This document shows, in pieces, positions 8,980-16,788 of a stretch of DNA of 64,000 bases. A program made the translations under genes and the position numbers. The first letter of the stretch is position 1. Each line of letters begins with the position of its first letter. The DNA is taken from NCBI RefSeq assembly GCF_001280085.1, contig NZ_LGED01000068.1, forward strand, positions 111,178 to 175,177. The letters are read 5' to 3'. The notes beneath the pieces were generated by a model. The model saw nothing but the letters and a program-made list of their open reading frames with translations. It was not told the DNA's origin and did not search any database. Origin of the DNA: Saccharothrix sp. NRRL B-16348. Lineage in GTDB: Bacteria > Actinomycetota > Actinomycetes > Mycobacteriales > Pseudonocardiaceae.

Positions 8980-9692
8980 AGCAGCTCCGCCAAGTCCTCG
9001 ACCACGACGTCCGCGCCGTGCGCGCGCAACGCCTCCCGCTGCCCGGTCCGGTCCACGCCCACCACGTGCCCGAACCCGCCCGACCGACCGGCCGCCACGC
9101 CGGCCAGCGCGTCCTCGAACACGGCGGCGTGCTCCGGGCTCACGCCGAGCAGCCGCGCGCCCACCAGGAACGAGTCCGGCGCGGGCTTGCCCTTGAGCCC
9201 GTCGCGGCTGATGACCACGCCGTCCACCAACGCCTGCACGAACGGGCTCAGGCCGGCCGCGTCGAGGACCTTGGTCGCGTTCGCCGACGACGTCACCACG
9301 CCGATGCCCAGCCCTTCGCTTTCGACCGCGCGCAGGTACGGCACCGTGCCCGCGTAGGGCGTCACGCCCTCGTGCCGGATGATCGCCTCCAGCAGGTCGT
9401 TCTTGCGGTTGCCGACGCCGTGCACCGTGTCGGCGTCGGGAGGGTCGTCCGGCTCGCCCTCGGGCAGCGTGATGCCGCGCGAGGCCAGGAACTCGCGCAC
9501 CCCGTCGTAGCGCGGCCGGCCGTCCACGTACTTGATGTAGTCCGATTCGGCGAACGGCGGCTCGCCGTGCGGGCGCAGGAAGTCGTCGAACGTGCGCCGC
9601 CACGCGCGGCGGTGCAGCACGGCCGTGCTGGTCAGCACGCCGTCGAGGTCGAAGAGGCAGGCGGTTATCGCGTCAGGCAGTCCCAGGGCCAT
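8976..9692 (-). CDS. pgmB: beta-phosphoglucomutase (HAD family)
   Basis: The product is 238 residues. HAD motif I is ACLFDLDGVLTSTAVLHRRAW with Asp15 (phosphorylated) and Asp17 (acid/base). Motif II lies in GVVTSSANATKVLDAAGL, motif III Lys in KGKPAPDSFL, and motif IV in AVFEDALAGVAAG. The cap region YIKYVDGRPRYDGV is typical of beta-phosphoglucomutases. It converts beta-glucose-1-P into glucose-6-P, which is exactly what the coupled GH65 enzyme makes. I start it at ATG 9692, matching the family N-terminus, rather than further upstream at 9773, which would run into the divergent NADH dehydrogenase gene. Confidence 0.9.
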   Translation of the reverse strand: MALGLPDAITACLFDLDGVLTSTAVLHRRAWRRTFDDFLRPHGEPPFAESDYIKYVDGRPRYDGVREFLASRGITLPEGEPDDPPDADTVHGVGNRKNDLLEAIIRHEGVTPYAGTVPYLRAVESEGLGIGVVTSSANATKVLDAAGLSPFVQALVDGVVISRDGLKGKPAPDSFLVGARLLGVSPEHAAVFEDALAGVAAGRSGGFGHVVGVDRTGQREALRAHGADVVVEDLAELL

Positions 9693-9765
9693 GCCCAGTT
9701 GTCTACCCCTTCTCCGTCCGGGGTACCCGCTGGCGGAACAGGACACCGGCGGGAGGGATCGAGCC

Positions 9766-11073
9766 ATGGGCAAGCCGCGCGTGCTGGTCGTCGGAACGGG
9801 CTTCGCGGGCTACCACTGCCTGCGCGCGTTGGAACGCGTGCTGCCCGCCGACGCGGCCGACCTGGTGGCGGTCAACCCCACCGACTACATGCTCTACGTG
9901 CCGTTGTTGCCCGAGGTCGCGGGCGGTTCGCTCGACCCGCGCCGGGTGGCCGTGCCGCTGCGGCCCAAGCTGCCGCGCACGCGGTTGGTGCAGGCGCACG
10001 CCACCGGGCTCGACCTGGCCGCGCGCACGTGCACCGCGATCGACGTCGAGGGCCGTGAGCAGGTCCTGGAGTGGGACCGGCTCGTGCTGACGGCGGGCTC
10101 GGTCACCCGGTTGATGTCGATCCCGGGCGTGGCCGAGCACGCGTTCGGGTTCAAGTCGGTCGCCGAGGCGGTGTTCCTGCGCGACCACGTGCTGCGGCAG
10201 GTGGAGCTGGCCGAGCAGGCGACCGACCCGGCGGAACGGGCGGCGCGGGCGACGTTCGTCGTGGTCGGCGCCGGCTACACGGGCACGGAACTCGTGGCGC
10301 AGGGCAGGCAGCTGACCCGGTCGGCGTTGCGCGGGCGCAGCGGGTTGGCGGAGTCCGAGGTGAAGTGGGTGCTGGTGGACATGGCGCCGCGCGTGCTGCC
10401 GGGCCTGGACGAGCGGCTGTCCGAGCCGGCCGCGCGGGTGTTGCGCTCGCGCGGCGTGGACGTGCGGCTGGAGACCAGCGTCGAGGAGGTCACCGCGGAC
10501 TGCGCGAAGCTGACCGACGGCAGCCGGATCCCGACCCGCACGCTCGTGTGGTGCGTCGGCGTGCGGCCGGACCCGCTGGTGGAGTCCGTCTCGCTGGCGA
10601 CGGTGAAGGGACGGGTGGTGGTCGACCCGACGTTGGCGGTGCCGACGCACCCGCACGTGTTCGCGGCCGGTGACGTGGCGGCCGTGCCGGACGTGTTCAA
10701 CGACGGCAAGCCGACGCCGATGACCGCGCAGCACGCGCAGCGCCAGGGCAAGCTCGCCGGGCGCAACGTCGCGGCGTCCCTCGGACACGGCACCGTCGGC
10801 ACCTACCGGCACCGCGACCTGGGGTTCGTGGTCGACCTGGCGGGCGCCCAGGCGGTGGCCGACCCGCTGCACGTGCCGCTGACCGGCCTGCCCGCGAAGG
10901 TGGTGGCGCGCGGCTACCACCTGCTCGCGATGCCGGGCAACCGGCTGCGGGTCGCCGTCGACTGGCTCACCGACGTCCTCGCCCGCCGCCAGGTGGTGCA
11001 GTTCGGGCTGGTCCCCGAGGCGGGCGTGCGGCTGGGGGACGCCGAGAAAGCCGCCGCCGCCCGCCGGGGTTGA
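9766..11073 (+). CDS. type II NADH dehydrogenase-like FAD oxidoreductase
   Basis: The 435-residue product starts at ATG 9766 behind a GGGAGGGA ribosome-binding site. It has an FAD-binding GTGFAGYHCLRALERV at the N-terminus and a second NADH-binding loop VVVGAGYTGTELVAQ near residue 165. VFAAGDVAAVPD near 300 contacts FAD, and TAQHAQRQGKLAGRNV follows. These are the hallmarks of NDH-2, a peripheral membrane enzyme passing electrons from NADH to menaquinone without proton pumping. The C-terminal helix (LRVAVDWLTDVLARR) would mediate membrane attachment. It is divergent from the pgmB-GH65 operon and ends three bases from the convergent DUF3140 gene. Confidence 0.88.
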   Translation: MGKPRVLVVGTGFAGYHCLRALERVLPADAADLVAVNPTDYMLYVPLLPEVAGGSLDPRRVAVPLRPKLPRTRLVQAHATGLDLAARTCTAIDVEGREQVLEWDRLVLTAGSVTRLMSIPGVAEHAFGFKSVAEAVFLRDHVLRQVELAEQATDPAERAARATFVVVGAGYTGTELVAQGRQLTRSALRGRSGLAESEVKWVLVDMAPRVLPGLDERLSEPAARVLRSRGVDVRLETSVEEVTADCAKLTDGSRIPTRTLVWCVGVRPDPLVESVSLATVKGRVVVDPTLAVPTHPHVFAAGDVAAVPDVFNDGKPTPMTAQHAQRQGKLAGRNVAASLGHGTVGTYRHRDLGFVVDLAGAQAVADPLHVPLTGLPAKVVARGYHLLAMPGNRLRVAVDWLTDVLARRQVVQFGLVPEAGVRLGDAEKAAAARRG

Positions 11074-11076
11074 GGC

Positions 11077-11397
11077 TCAAGCGGGCTTGAGGGGGTCGTG
11101 GCCGATCGACATGAGCCGGTGGCGCCAGTGCGCCTCGCCCGCCGTCGGCTCCAGGTCGTCGCGCCGCTGCTCCCGCACCCGGTCCACCACCTTGCGCATC
11201 ACCTTCACGTCCTCGGTGGTGAGGTCCGTGCGCCGCTTGCGCAGGACGCGCAGCACCTCCTGGCCGGTCGGCGTGCCTGCCTGGTCGGGGACGGTCTCGC
11301 TGTCCTCGTCCGCCGAGCGGGTGCGCAGCCACTCCTCCAGTTCGTGCGAGGTCATGTTCACTACGCGGTGGAAGTCGTCCCACAAGGTGTCGGTCAT
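11077..11397 (-). CDS. DUF3140 domain protein
   Basis: This is a small 106-residue, charged, all-helical protein: MTDTLWDDFHRVVNMTSHEL, then EEWLRTRSADEDSETV, GQEVLRVLRKRRTDLTTEDV, and VMRKVVDRVREQRRDDLEP, ending HWRHRLMSIGHDPLKP. This pattern matches DUF3140, found across actinobacteria and some proteobacteria. The function is unknown; the composition suggests a DNA- or nucleic-acid-associated protein, which is speculative. It is a monocistronic gene convergent with NDH-2. Confidence 0.8.
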   Translation of the reverse strand: MTDTLWDDFHRVVNMTSHELEEWLRTRSADEDSETVPDQAGTPTGQEVLRVLRKRRTDLTTEDVKVMRKVVDRVREQRRDDLEPTAGEAHWRHRLMSIGHDPLKPA

Positions 11398-11514
11398 GGG
11401 GGAGAGGGTTGCCGCTGCGACGGCGGGTGAAACTCGGCCCGCCCGGCGCGACCTTTGCGCGATCCGAACATCCGTCGCACGCGCTCCACACCGTGACCGG
11501 TCATCGTGGCCGTC

Positions 11515-11895
11515 ATGAACACAGGGATTCGCCTCGCCGTCGTCGTCACCGCCGCGTTCGGGCTCTGCTCGACCGGGGTCGCGGCGGCGCAGGACACCAG
11601 CTACGCGCCCATCACCATCAGCCCCGAAAAGGTGAAGCAGCTGTGCGAGCAGCGGGCGCCGAGGATCGAGGAGCGCGTCACGCGGCTGACCACCCGCATC
11701 AACGGCGGGCCGGAGGTGGCCGGGTCGACGGCGTGGCTGCGGGCCAAAGCGCAGCAGGCGCGCGACGCGGGCAACACCACCCGCGCCGAGCGGCTGGAAC
11801 GGCGGCTGGAGCGGCGTGCGGACCAGTTGACCAGGCTCGGTGACGCGCAGCGCCGCGTCGACGAGTTCCAGGCGCAGCACTGCGGCGTCAAGTGA
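11515..11895 (+). CDS. secreted helical protein of unknown function
   Basis: The 126-residue product has a Sec signal peptide (MNTGIRLAVVVTAAFGLCSTGVAAAQ, cleavage after AAA) and a short mature chain. The mature part begins with a CEQRAPRIEERVTRL helix and continues as a long Arg/Glu-rich coiled-coil-like helix (RAERLERRLERRADQLTRL), ending in a conserved-looking QAQHCGVK. The two mature cysteines could form a disulfide. Its TGA overlaps the GTG of the next gene, a tiny lipoprotein, so the pair is co-translated and may act together at the cell envelope. Confidence 0.72.
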   Translation: MNTGIRLAVVVTAAFGLCSTGVAAAQDTSYAPITISPEKVKQLCEQRAPRIEERVTRLTTRINGGPEVAGSTAWLRAKAQQARDAGNTTRAERLERRLERRADQLTRLGDAQRRVDEFQAQHCGVK

Positions 11896-12032
11896 GGGCC
11901 GTGGTCGCGGCCGTCGTGCTGCTGTTCGCGGTGGCCGGGTGCCGTGCCGACGGCGCGACACCCGCGGACCCCGGCTTGGACGGCATCGAGGCGACGCTGG
12001 ACAGCGTCGAGGCCGAGGTCGCCGAGCCGTAG
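11892..12032 (+). CDS. tiny lipoprotein, 46 aa
   Basis: GTG 11892 overlaps the previous stop codon (GTGA), indicating coupled translation. The peptide is a lipoprotein signal (VRAVVAAVVLLFAVAGC, lipobox AVAGC with Cys17) followed by only about 29 residues: RADGATPADPGLDGIEATLD and an acidic helical end SVEAEVAEP. Its acidic helix could pair with the basic helix of the upstream secreted protein; that is inference. The gene is short, but the clean lipobox and the coupling make it believable. Confidence 0.62.
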   Translation: MRAVVAAVVLLFAVAGCRADGATPADPGLDGIEATLDSVEAEVAEP

Positions 12033-12674
12033 CTACGGGTGGTAGCGGTCGGCCACCTCGACGATCTCCCCGCGGGCGTCGAAGGTGAGGCGTGGCGCGT
12101 ACGGGAGGTAGTACGCGCCGCTGGTGAAGTCGTGCGCGGTGCACCGGACCAGGCCGAGGCCCTCGCCGTCGAGCCGGAGCCCTTCGGCCGCGTTCGGCGT
12201 GCAGCCCAACGGGGTGCGGAACGTCGCGCCAGGGGCGATCCGCGCGGTCCTGACCTGGTCCGCGGTCGCCTCGGCTCGGGTGTTGTTGCTCTCCGCGCGC
12301 ACGATCCGCGCGGGCGCCCAGGTGATCGAACCGGCGTCCATCCCCCTGATCAGGGCCACGTCCACCGGTGGCGGTGGGGGAGCGGGAGGTGCGGTGGTGG
12401 GCTCGATCGCAGGGGCGGCCGCGGTCGTCGGCACCGCGGTCGTCGGCGCGCTGGTCGTCGGAGCGGTCGGTGGTGGGGTCGGCGTCGTGGTGGCCGGCGC
12501 GGTGGTGCTCGGAGGTGAGGTCGTCGTGGTGGTCGGCGTCGTGGACGCCGGCCCCGCCGCCTGCCCCGGGTCCGCCGTGCAGGCGGTGAGGAGCAGAACG
12601 GCGGCCAACCCCACGACCGGGCCGGTGGATCTCCTGCGCGGTCGTGCCCGGTCGTGAGTGGTGATCATGTCCAC
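12033..12674 (-). CDS. lipoprotein with Thr/Pro-rich linker
   Basis: The product is about 213 residues. A basic N-terminus precedes a hydrophobic stretch and the lipobox LLLTAC, then about 65 residues of Thr/Pro/Ala low-complexity spacer (TTPTTTTTSPPSTTAP onward). A small globular C-terminal domain of about 110 residues carries two Cys (PLGCTPNAAEG and LVRCTAHDF) likely forming a disulfide. The layout is that of a cell-wall-spanning tether presenting a sensor or binding domain outside. I do not recognise the domain. ATG 12668 is an equally possible start. Confidence 0.72.
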   Translation of the reverse strand: MDMITTHDRARPRRRSTGPVVGLAAVLLLTACTADPGQAAGPASTTPTTTTTSPPSTTAPATTTPTPPPTAPTTSAPTTAVPTTAAAPAIEPTTAPPAPPPPPVDVALIRGMDAGSITWAPARIVRAESNNTRAEATADQVRTARIAPGATFRTPLGCTPNAAEGLRLDGEGLGLVRCTAHDFTSGAYYLPYAPRLTFDARGEIVEVADRYHP

Positions 12675-12713
12675 GGAAGCTAGCCGTGCCGCACCCCGAC
12701 GCCCACCGTGGAA

Positions 12714-13343
12714 CTACTCAGGTTCCGCCTGCTGGTCCGGCGTGTACTGGGCCTTCGCCGCCGCGACGGCCGCCGCCAGCTCCTCGTCCGTCGCGGTGCC
12801 CGAGGCCTCGACCACCGCCGTCCACGCGTCGATGGACCCGACGTTGAACTCCCGCGTCTCCGGCGAGTCGGCGGCGGCGAGCGGGTCGAAGTCGTCGGGC
12901 ACCTCGCCCGCGAGGTACAGGCCGAGGCCGAGGAACGCGCCGTCCCAGCCGGGGCCGACGTACAGCGCGCCCGCGCCGCTGCCCGCCATCGCCTTGGGCA
13001 CCGTGTGCTCCAGCTCGACCGTCGTCCGCTCGTCGGCGTCCTCGGTGAGGCGCAGCTCCACGATGCTGGTCTCGGCGCCCCACGTCAGCCGCAGCAGCTT
13101 CGGCGGCGAGCAGGTGAGGACGGTGCCGCCGGCGTTGTGCTCCACCTGGAAGCTGCCGCCCTCGCGCAGGTCGCCGCTGACCGGCAGGAACCAGCGCTTG
13201 AGCCGGTCCGGGTCGGTGACCGCGTCCCACACGTCCGCCGCCGCCGCGTCGTAGGTGCGGCGCAGCAGCACGCCGATGGTCTCGTCCGAGCCGGCCTGCA
13301 CCTCGCGGTGGACGGCCTTGAGCTGGTCGGCGATGTCGATCAC
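12714..13343 (-). CDS. SRPBCC (AHSA1-type) domain protein
   Basis: The 209-residue product contains the START/Bet v1-like fold of the AHSA1 group: LLRRTYDAAAADVWDAVTDPDRLKRWFLPVSGDLREGG, then RLTWGAETSIVELRL. The C-terminal portion GWDGAFLGLGLYLAG follows. Such proteins bind small hydrophobic ligands and are usually co-transcribed with an ArsR repressor, as here. The GTG start (13343) overlaps the ArsR stop as GTGA, behind a GAGGAAC ribosome-binding site. The ligand is unknown. Confidence 0.88.
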   Translation of the reverse strand: MIDIADQLKAVHREVQAGSDETIGVLLRRTYDAAAADVWDAVTDPDRLKRWFLPVSGDLREGGSFQVEHNAGGTVLTCSPPKLLRLTWGAETSIVELRLTEDADERTTVELEHTVPKAMAGSGAGALYVGPGWDGAFLGLGLYLAGEVPDDFDPLAAADSPETREFNVGSIDAWTAVVEASGTATDEELAAAVAAAKAQYTPDQQAEPE

Positions 13344-13684
13344 TGTTGTTCCTCCTTGAGTCGCCTCTCGCGCTTGCCGCGCGCGAGTTCGGTGGCCAGC
13401 GCGTCGAGGTGCCCGCTCCAGAACCGGCGGAACCGGTCGAGCCACTCGTCCACCTCGCGCAGCCCTTGGTCGTCCACCGCGTAGAGGCGTCGGGTGCCCT
13501 CGGCGCGGACGCGGGCGAAGCCGTTCTCGCGCAGCACCCGCAGGTGCTGGGACACGGCGGGTTGCGAGATGCCGAACTCCCGGCGGACCACCTCCGTGAC
13601 CGCGCCGGAGGTCTGCTCGCCGTCGGCGAGCAGCTCCAAGATGCGGCGACGGACCGGGTCGCCGAGGACGTCGAACGCGTGCAC
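13340..13684 (-). CDS. ArsR-family repressor
   Basis: The 114-residue protein is a compact winged helix: MHAFDVLGDPVRRRILELL, then a recognition helix in FGISQPAVSQHLRVLRENG and the wing VRAEGTRRLYAVDDQG. There is no cysteine pair for metal sensing, so it belongs to the ArsR group that pairs with SRPBCC proteins rather than the metal sensors. It is the first gene of a two-gene operon. A perfect AT-rich palindrome (CTTATATAAG, 13707-13716) lies 22 bases upstream and is a likely autoregulatory site or core promoter. Confidence 0.88.
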   Translation of the reverse strand: MHAFDVLGDPVRRRILELLADGEQTSGAVTEVVRREFGISQPAVSQHLRVLRENGFARVRAEGTRRLYAVDDQGLREVDEWLDRFRRFWSGHLDALATELARGKRERRLKEEQQ

Positions 13685-13706
13685 GACCAGTATCTTTCAG
13701 GCTCGG

Positions 13707-13716
13707 CTTATATAAG
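13707..13716. promoter_or_regulatory. AT-rich palindrome upstream of arsR-SRPBCC
   Basis: CTTATATAAG is a perfect 10-base palindrome in otherwise GC-rich DNA, located between the ArsR start at 13684 and the divergent gene at 13801. It may be the ArsR operator, the -10 element of one promoter, or both. Confidence 0.45.
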
Positions 13717-13800
13717 TCAAATCTAAGACTCCGGAATTGTCGGTGGTCGGTGGCACTATCTCGAACGGATGTTCGGTACGCGTTCGAAGGGAGCCATGCG

Positions 13801-14448
13801 ATGCGAGTTCGACTAGATCCCCGTCAGTGGCCCGGCCGTGTCATCCCCGAGACCGACGCCGAGATCGACACGGCCGTCGAGGCGCTCTGCCTGCGCGCGA
13901 CCTGGCCCGACGCCCACCGCGCCGCCGTGCGCCGGGTCGTCGAGCCCTGGTTCGCGGAGGGGTGGAGCGTCGATGCCCTGCTGGCGGCGGTCGACCGCAG
14001 GCCTGACGGCAGCAGGCAGGGCAGCCCGAGAAGCCGCGACCAGGTAGCGCACGACTTCCTCCGTGCGCGGCTGAGGTCGTGGTGGCAGGGGGGCGCGCGG
14101 CGTGCGCGCCCCCCGGTGGCGGGCATGACGCTGGGCGCCTGGTGGCGCGTCAACCGGCGCAACGCCCGCTTGACCGAGCCGCGCGCCCGGCGGCCGTTGA
14201 GCGCGGCGGGCAGCCTGGCGCGGGAGCAGTCGCGGGAGCGGGTGCGGTCGCGGCTGAAGGACCCGGTCGAGCGGTCGCGCGAGTTGGCGCGGCGGCGGCA
14301 GGAGGTGCTGGACGGGTTGTTGGTGCCGGGGCAACGGGTTCCGACGTTCGACGACGCCCGCAAACTGCTGGTCGACGTGCGGCTGCCCGCGCACCCGGTG
14401 TGCAGTCGGTGCGGGTGCAGGCAGGGGGTGCTGCCGAACGCCGCTTGA
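13801..14448 (+). CDS. hypothetical Arg-rich protein
   Basis: The start is ATG 13801, seven bases after GAAGGGAG. The 215-residue product has an N-terminal globular segment (MRVRLDPRQWPGRVIPETDA to WSVDALLAAVDRRPDGSRQ) resembling a helical DNA-binding or replication-associated module. An unusually Arg-rich middle (ARLTEPRARRPLSAAGSLAR onward) and a C-terminal CSRCGCRQG cysteine cluster that could bind zinc follow. I do not recognise the family. The composition suggests nucleic-acid binding. Confidence 0.6.
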   Translation: MRVRLDPRQWPGRVIPETDAEIDTAVEALCLRATWPDAHRAAVRRVVEPWFAEGWSVDALLAAVDRRPDGSRQGSPRSRDQVAHDFLRARLRSWWQGGARRARPPVAGMTLGAWWRVNRRNARLTEPRARRPLSAAGSLAREQSRERVRSRLKDPVERSRELARRRQEVLDGLLVPGQRVPTFDDARKLLVDVRLPAHPVCSRCGCRQGVLPNAA

Positions 14449-14650
14449 CGCGTCCTTAGTCTGTGGTACCCGACACGGTGAATTCGGCCGACGGGTCGTG
14501 TGCTTTCGGGTCGAGCTCGTGGTGTGGCGCTTCGTGACTTCGGGTGGCAACGCCCGCGGCGCCCGTCCTGCCGACCGAGGGTGTCGCGGCCTGTCGTGAC
14601 GCGTCCGGTCGACGTCCCTGTTCCGCAAACTGTGGCCGTAGGAGTTGGCA

Positions 14651-15439
14651 GTGTCCTGGTTGTTCACCATCGTCCTGTGCGTGGCGGCGTTCCTGGCGGG
14701 CGCGGCCGCCGTCTGGCTGCGCCTCAACCCGACCATCCGCGACCTGCGCGCCCGCCTCGACCAGCCGGCCGCCAAGCCCACCACCCCTGCCTCCGACACC
14801 TCTACTCCCGACACTCCCGCCGTCGAGCCCGTCGAGCCCGCTGACACCGCCGCCGCCGTCGAGACCCCTGCCGCCGAGCCTGCTGTCGCCGCCGCGATCC
14901 CGGCCGCCGAGCCCACTCCGGAGCCTGCGAAGGCCACCGAAGCCGTCGAGGAGCCCGTGGCCGCCAAGGCTCCCGAAGCCGTCGAGCCCGAGGTCGCCGT
15001 CGAGCCCGAGCCCGTCGCGGTCGCCGAACCGGTCGCGGTCGAGCAGCCCGCCGCCGTGGAGCCCGTCGCCGAGGTCGAGCAGCCTGCCGAGGAAGCCGCG
15101 CCCGCGCCCGCGCCTGCCGCCGCCCCCGCCTCCGCCGTCGAGGTTGAGGTCGAGGCCGAGGAAGCCGCCGCCGAGCCTGCCGCCGAGCCCGAGCCTGTCG
15201 CCACCGTCGCCGAGCCCGAGCCCGCCACCACCCCTGTTGCGGCCCCTGTCGCGGCGGATGCGGTGGAGGAGTCGTTGGAGGTCAAGGCGAACTCCAAGTC
15301 GATGATCTTCCACACCCCCGACTCGCCGTACTACAAGCGCATGAAGGGCGATGTCGTCTTCAGCTCGGTCGCCGAGGCCGAGCGCGCCGGCTACACCCAG
15401 TGGACCCCGAAGTCGAAGGTCGCCTCACCCGCGCGATGA
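14651..15439 (+). CDS. membrane-anchored sunset-domain protein with AEPV-rich stalk
   Basis: GTG 14651 has an AGGAG six bases upstream. The 262-residue product has one N-terminal transmembrane helix (WLFTIVLCVAAFLAGAAAVW), about 165 residues of Ala/Glu/Pro/Val repeats (VEPVAEVEQPAEEAAP and similar), and a C-terminal sunset-like domain. That domain runs KANSKSMIFHTPDSPYYKRM then GDVVFSSVAEAERAGYTQW. The stalk is acidic and extended. Sunset domains are short modules often found in envelope or nuclease proteins; the role here is unknown. The dense GC-rich repeat makes several antisense frames open, but they are artefacts. Confidence 0.78.
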   Translation: MSWLFTIVLCVAAFLAGAAAVWLRLNPTIRDLRARLDQPAAKPTTPASDTSTPDTPAVEPVEPADTAAAVETPAAEPAVAAAIPAAEPTPEPAKATEAVEEPVAAKAPEAVEPEVAVEPEPVAVAEPVAVEQPAAVEPVAEVEQPAEEAAPAPAPAAAPASAVEVEVEAEEAAAEPAAEPEPVATVAEPEPATTPVAAPVAADAVEESLEVKANSKSMIFHTPDSPYYKRMKGDVVFSSVAEAERAGYTQWTPKSKVASPAR

Positions 15440-15478
15440 GGTGAGCCCATCCGGACCAACCGTGCGTCGCGAACAGGC

Positions 15479-15503
15479 GAATAGGGTTACACCGCTCGGG
15501 TAT
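15479..15503 (+). promoter_or_regulatory. SigB-type promoter candidate
   Basis: GAAT (15479-15482), then 15 bases, then GGGTAT (15498-15503) fits the actinobacterial stress-sigma consensus as I recall it (GNNT-N14 to 16-GGGTAY). It lies 57 bases before the STAS-kinase fusion gene, whose product belongs to the same kind of sigma-factor circuit. Confidence 0.45.
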
Positions 15504-15559
15504 TCACCGATCGGGGTGACCTGATGCCAACGCGAGATCGTGGGCAGGGAGGCGGCAGC

Positions 15560-16291
15560 GTGGCCGCACTCGCGCTCCACCGCACGGACGTCGACGGCGC
15601 GGCGGTGGTCCGGCCGACCGGCCGGCTCGACCTGACCACCTATCGCGAGCTGCGCGACGGGCTGCTCAAGTGCGCCGTGGACGAGCCCACCGCCGTGATC
15701 GTGCGGCTCGACGACGGCTTCGAGTGCGCCACGCCCGCGTTCATGTCGGTCTTCACCACGGTGGGGCTGCGCGTGTCGGAGTGGCCGGGCGTGCCGGTGA
15801 TGCTGGTCGGCGAGTCACCCGGCCACCGCCGGGCGCTGGAGGCAGGCGGCGCGACCGGCCGGGTGCCGCGGTTCACCGCGCTGCACGCCGCCCTGGCCGC
15901 CGTCGAACGCCCGCCCGAACGCACGCGTGACGAGACGCAGTTGCCCGACTCGCTGCTCAGCGGCCTGCTGGCGCGGCACTTCGTGCGCGAGACGTGCCAA
16001 CGCCTGCACGTCACCCACCTCGTCCACGACGCGGTCACGGTGGCCACCGAGCTGGTCGAGAACGCCGTCCGGCACGCCCGCTCGGCGCCGGTGCTGCGCC
16101 TGGAACTCCGGGGCCGCCGGCTCACCGTCGCGGTGCGCGACGAGAGCACCGACCCGCCCCTGGAGCCGAAGGCCGACCCGCTGCGCCCCGGCGGCTGGGG
16201 CCTCACGATCGTGTCGTCGCTGAGCCGCACGTGGGGCTGCTACCCGTGGCCGCACGGTGGCAAGGTCGTCTGGGCCGTCCTCGGCGACTGA
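15560..16291 (+). CDS. STAS domain fused to anti-sigma-type HATPase
   Basis: I use GTG 15560 (GGGAGG about eight bases upstream) over ATG 15524, whose extra 12 residues look non-coding. The 243-residue product has an N-terminal STAS fold (about 1-105: VVRPTGRLDLTTYRELRDGL, VIVRLDDGFECATPAF) that lacks the usual D-S-S/T-G phosphorylation motif. The C-terminal GHKL ATPase (about 130-240) carries the N-box ATELVENAVRHARSAP, the G1 box VAVRDESTDPP and the G2 box RPGGWGLTIVSSLS. It resembles RsbW/RsbA-type anti-sigma kinases fused to an antagonist-like domain. A solo STAS antagonist is encoded convergently next door, a likely partner. Confidence 0.8.
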   Translation: MAALALHRTDVDGAAVVRPTGRLDLTTYRELRDGLLKCAVDEPTAVIVRLDDGFECATPAFMSVFTTVGLRVSEWPGVPVMLVGESPGHRRALEAGGATGRVPRFTALHAALAAVERPPERTRDETQLPDSLLSGLLARHFVRETCQRLHVTHLVHDAVTVATELVENAVRHARSAPVLRLELRGRRLTVAVRDESTDPPLEPKADPLRPGGWGLTIVSSLSRTWGCYPWPHGGKVVWAVLGD

Positions 16292-16303
16292 ACGCCGAGC
16301 CCG

Positions 16304-16651
16304 TCAGCTCGCCTCGCTCACCGCCGTGACGATCGTGAAGTGGTCGGTGAGGTCCGTCAGCTCCAACGGGTGCAGCACGACCTTCGTCGTCGCCACCAAC
16401 CGCAGCGCCGCGCCCACCGCCTCGCACGCCGCTCGCAGCGAGATCAGCAGGTTGATGCCGGTCGACCCGAGGAACGTCACCCCGGACAGGTCGAGCACGA
16501 GGGCCCGGCTCGCGTCGCCGAGCCTGCGGTGGACGTACTCCTCCACCAGCGGCGCCGTCGCCATGTCCAGCTCACCGGCCACGGCGACGACCACGACGCC
16601 CGCGGACACCTCGCGCGCCGTGAGCGCGACGGCGTCGGTGAAATCTTCCAT
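16304..16651 (-). CDS. STAS-domain anti-sigma factor antagonist
   Basis: The product is 115 residues, essentially one STAS domain: VVVVAVAGELDMATAPLVEEYV, then ALVLDLSGVTFLGSTGINLLISL with the Ser/Thr phosphorylation site (LGSTG) of SpoIIAA/RsbV proteins. It would bind and be phosphorylated by a serine kinase anti-sigma factor, releasing a sigma factor when dephosphorylated. The convergent gene at 15560 encodes such a kinase-like domain. ATG 16651 follows AGGGGTGG; GTG 16657 is an alternative. Confidence 0.88.
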   Translation of the reverse strand: MEDFTDAVALTAREVSAGVVVVAVAGELDMATAPLVEEYVHRRLGDASRALVLDLSGVTFLGSTGINLLISLRAACEAVGAALRLVATTKVVLHPLELTDLTDHFTIVTAVSEAS

Positions 16652-16788
16652 GTCCACCCCTGGCTGTGGTCGGCAGAGTGCGGCTGCCTGCTCAACCGCG
16701 TCCAGCCTAGGCCCAGGAGAACTGTGAGCGCCCGTCAGGACGGGTGCAACTCCTCTGCCCCCCGACACCGGCCGGTCGGGCGGAGGCC

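Noticed and set aside
8976..9603. N-terminal extension of the GH65 gene giving a 1011-residue protein
   Set aside because: The extra 200 codons lie in another frame of the beta-phosphoglucomutase gene and are low-complexity Arg/Gly/Ala; the GTGA overlap at 8976-8979 gives a normal GH65 start.
13813..15315. 500-codon antisense frame over the sunset-domain gene
   Set aside because: It consists of Ser/Ala/Gly/Thr repeats created by reading the Glu/Pro/Ala stalk backwards; it has no ribosome-binding site.
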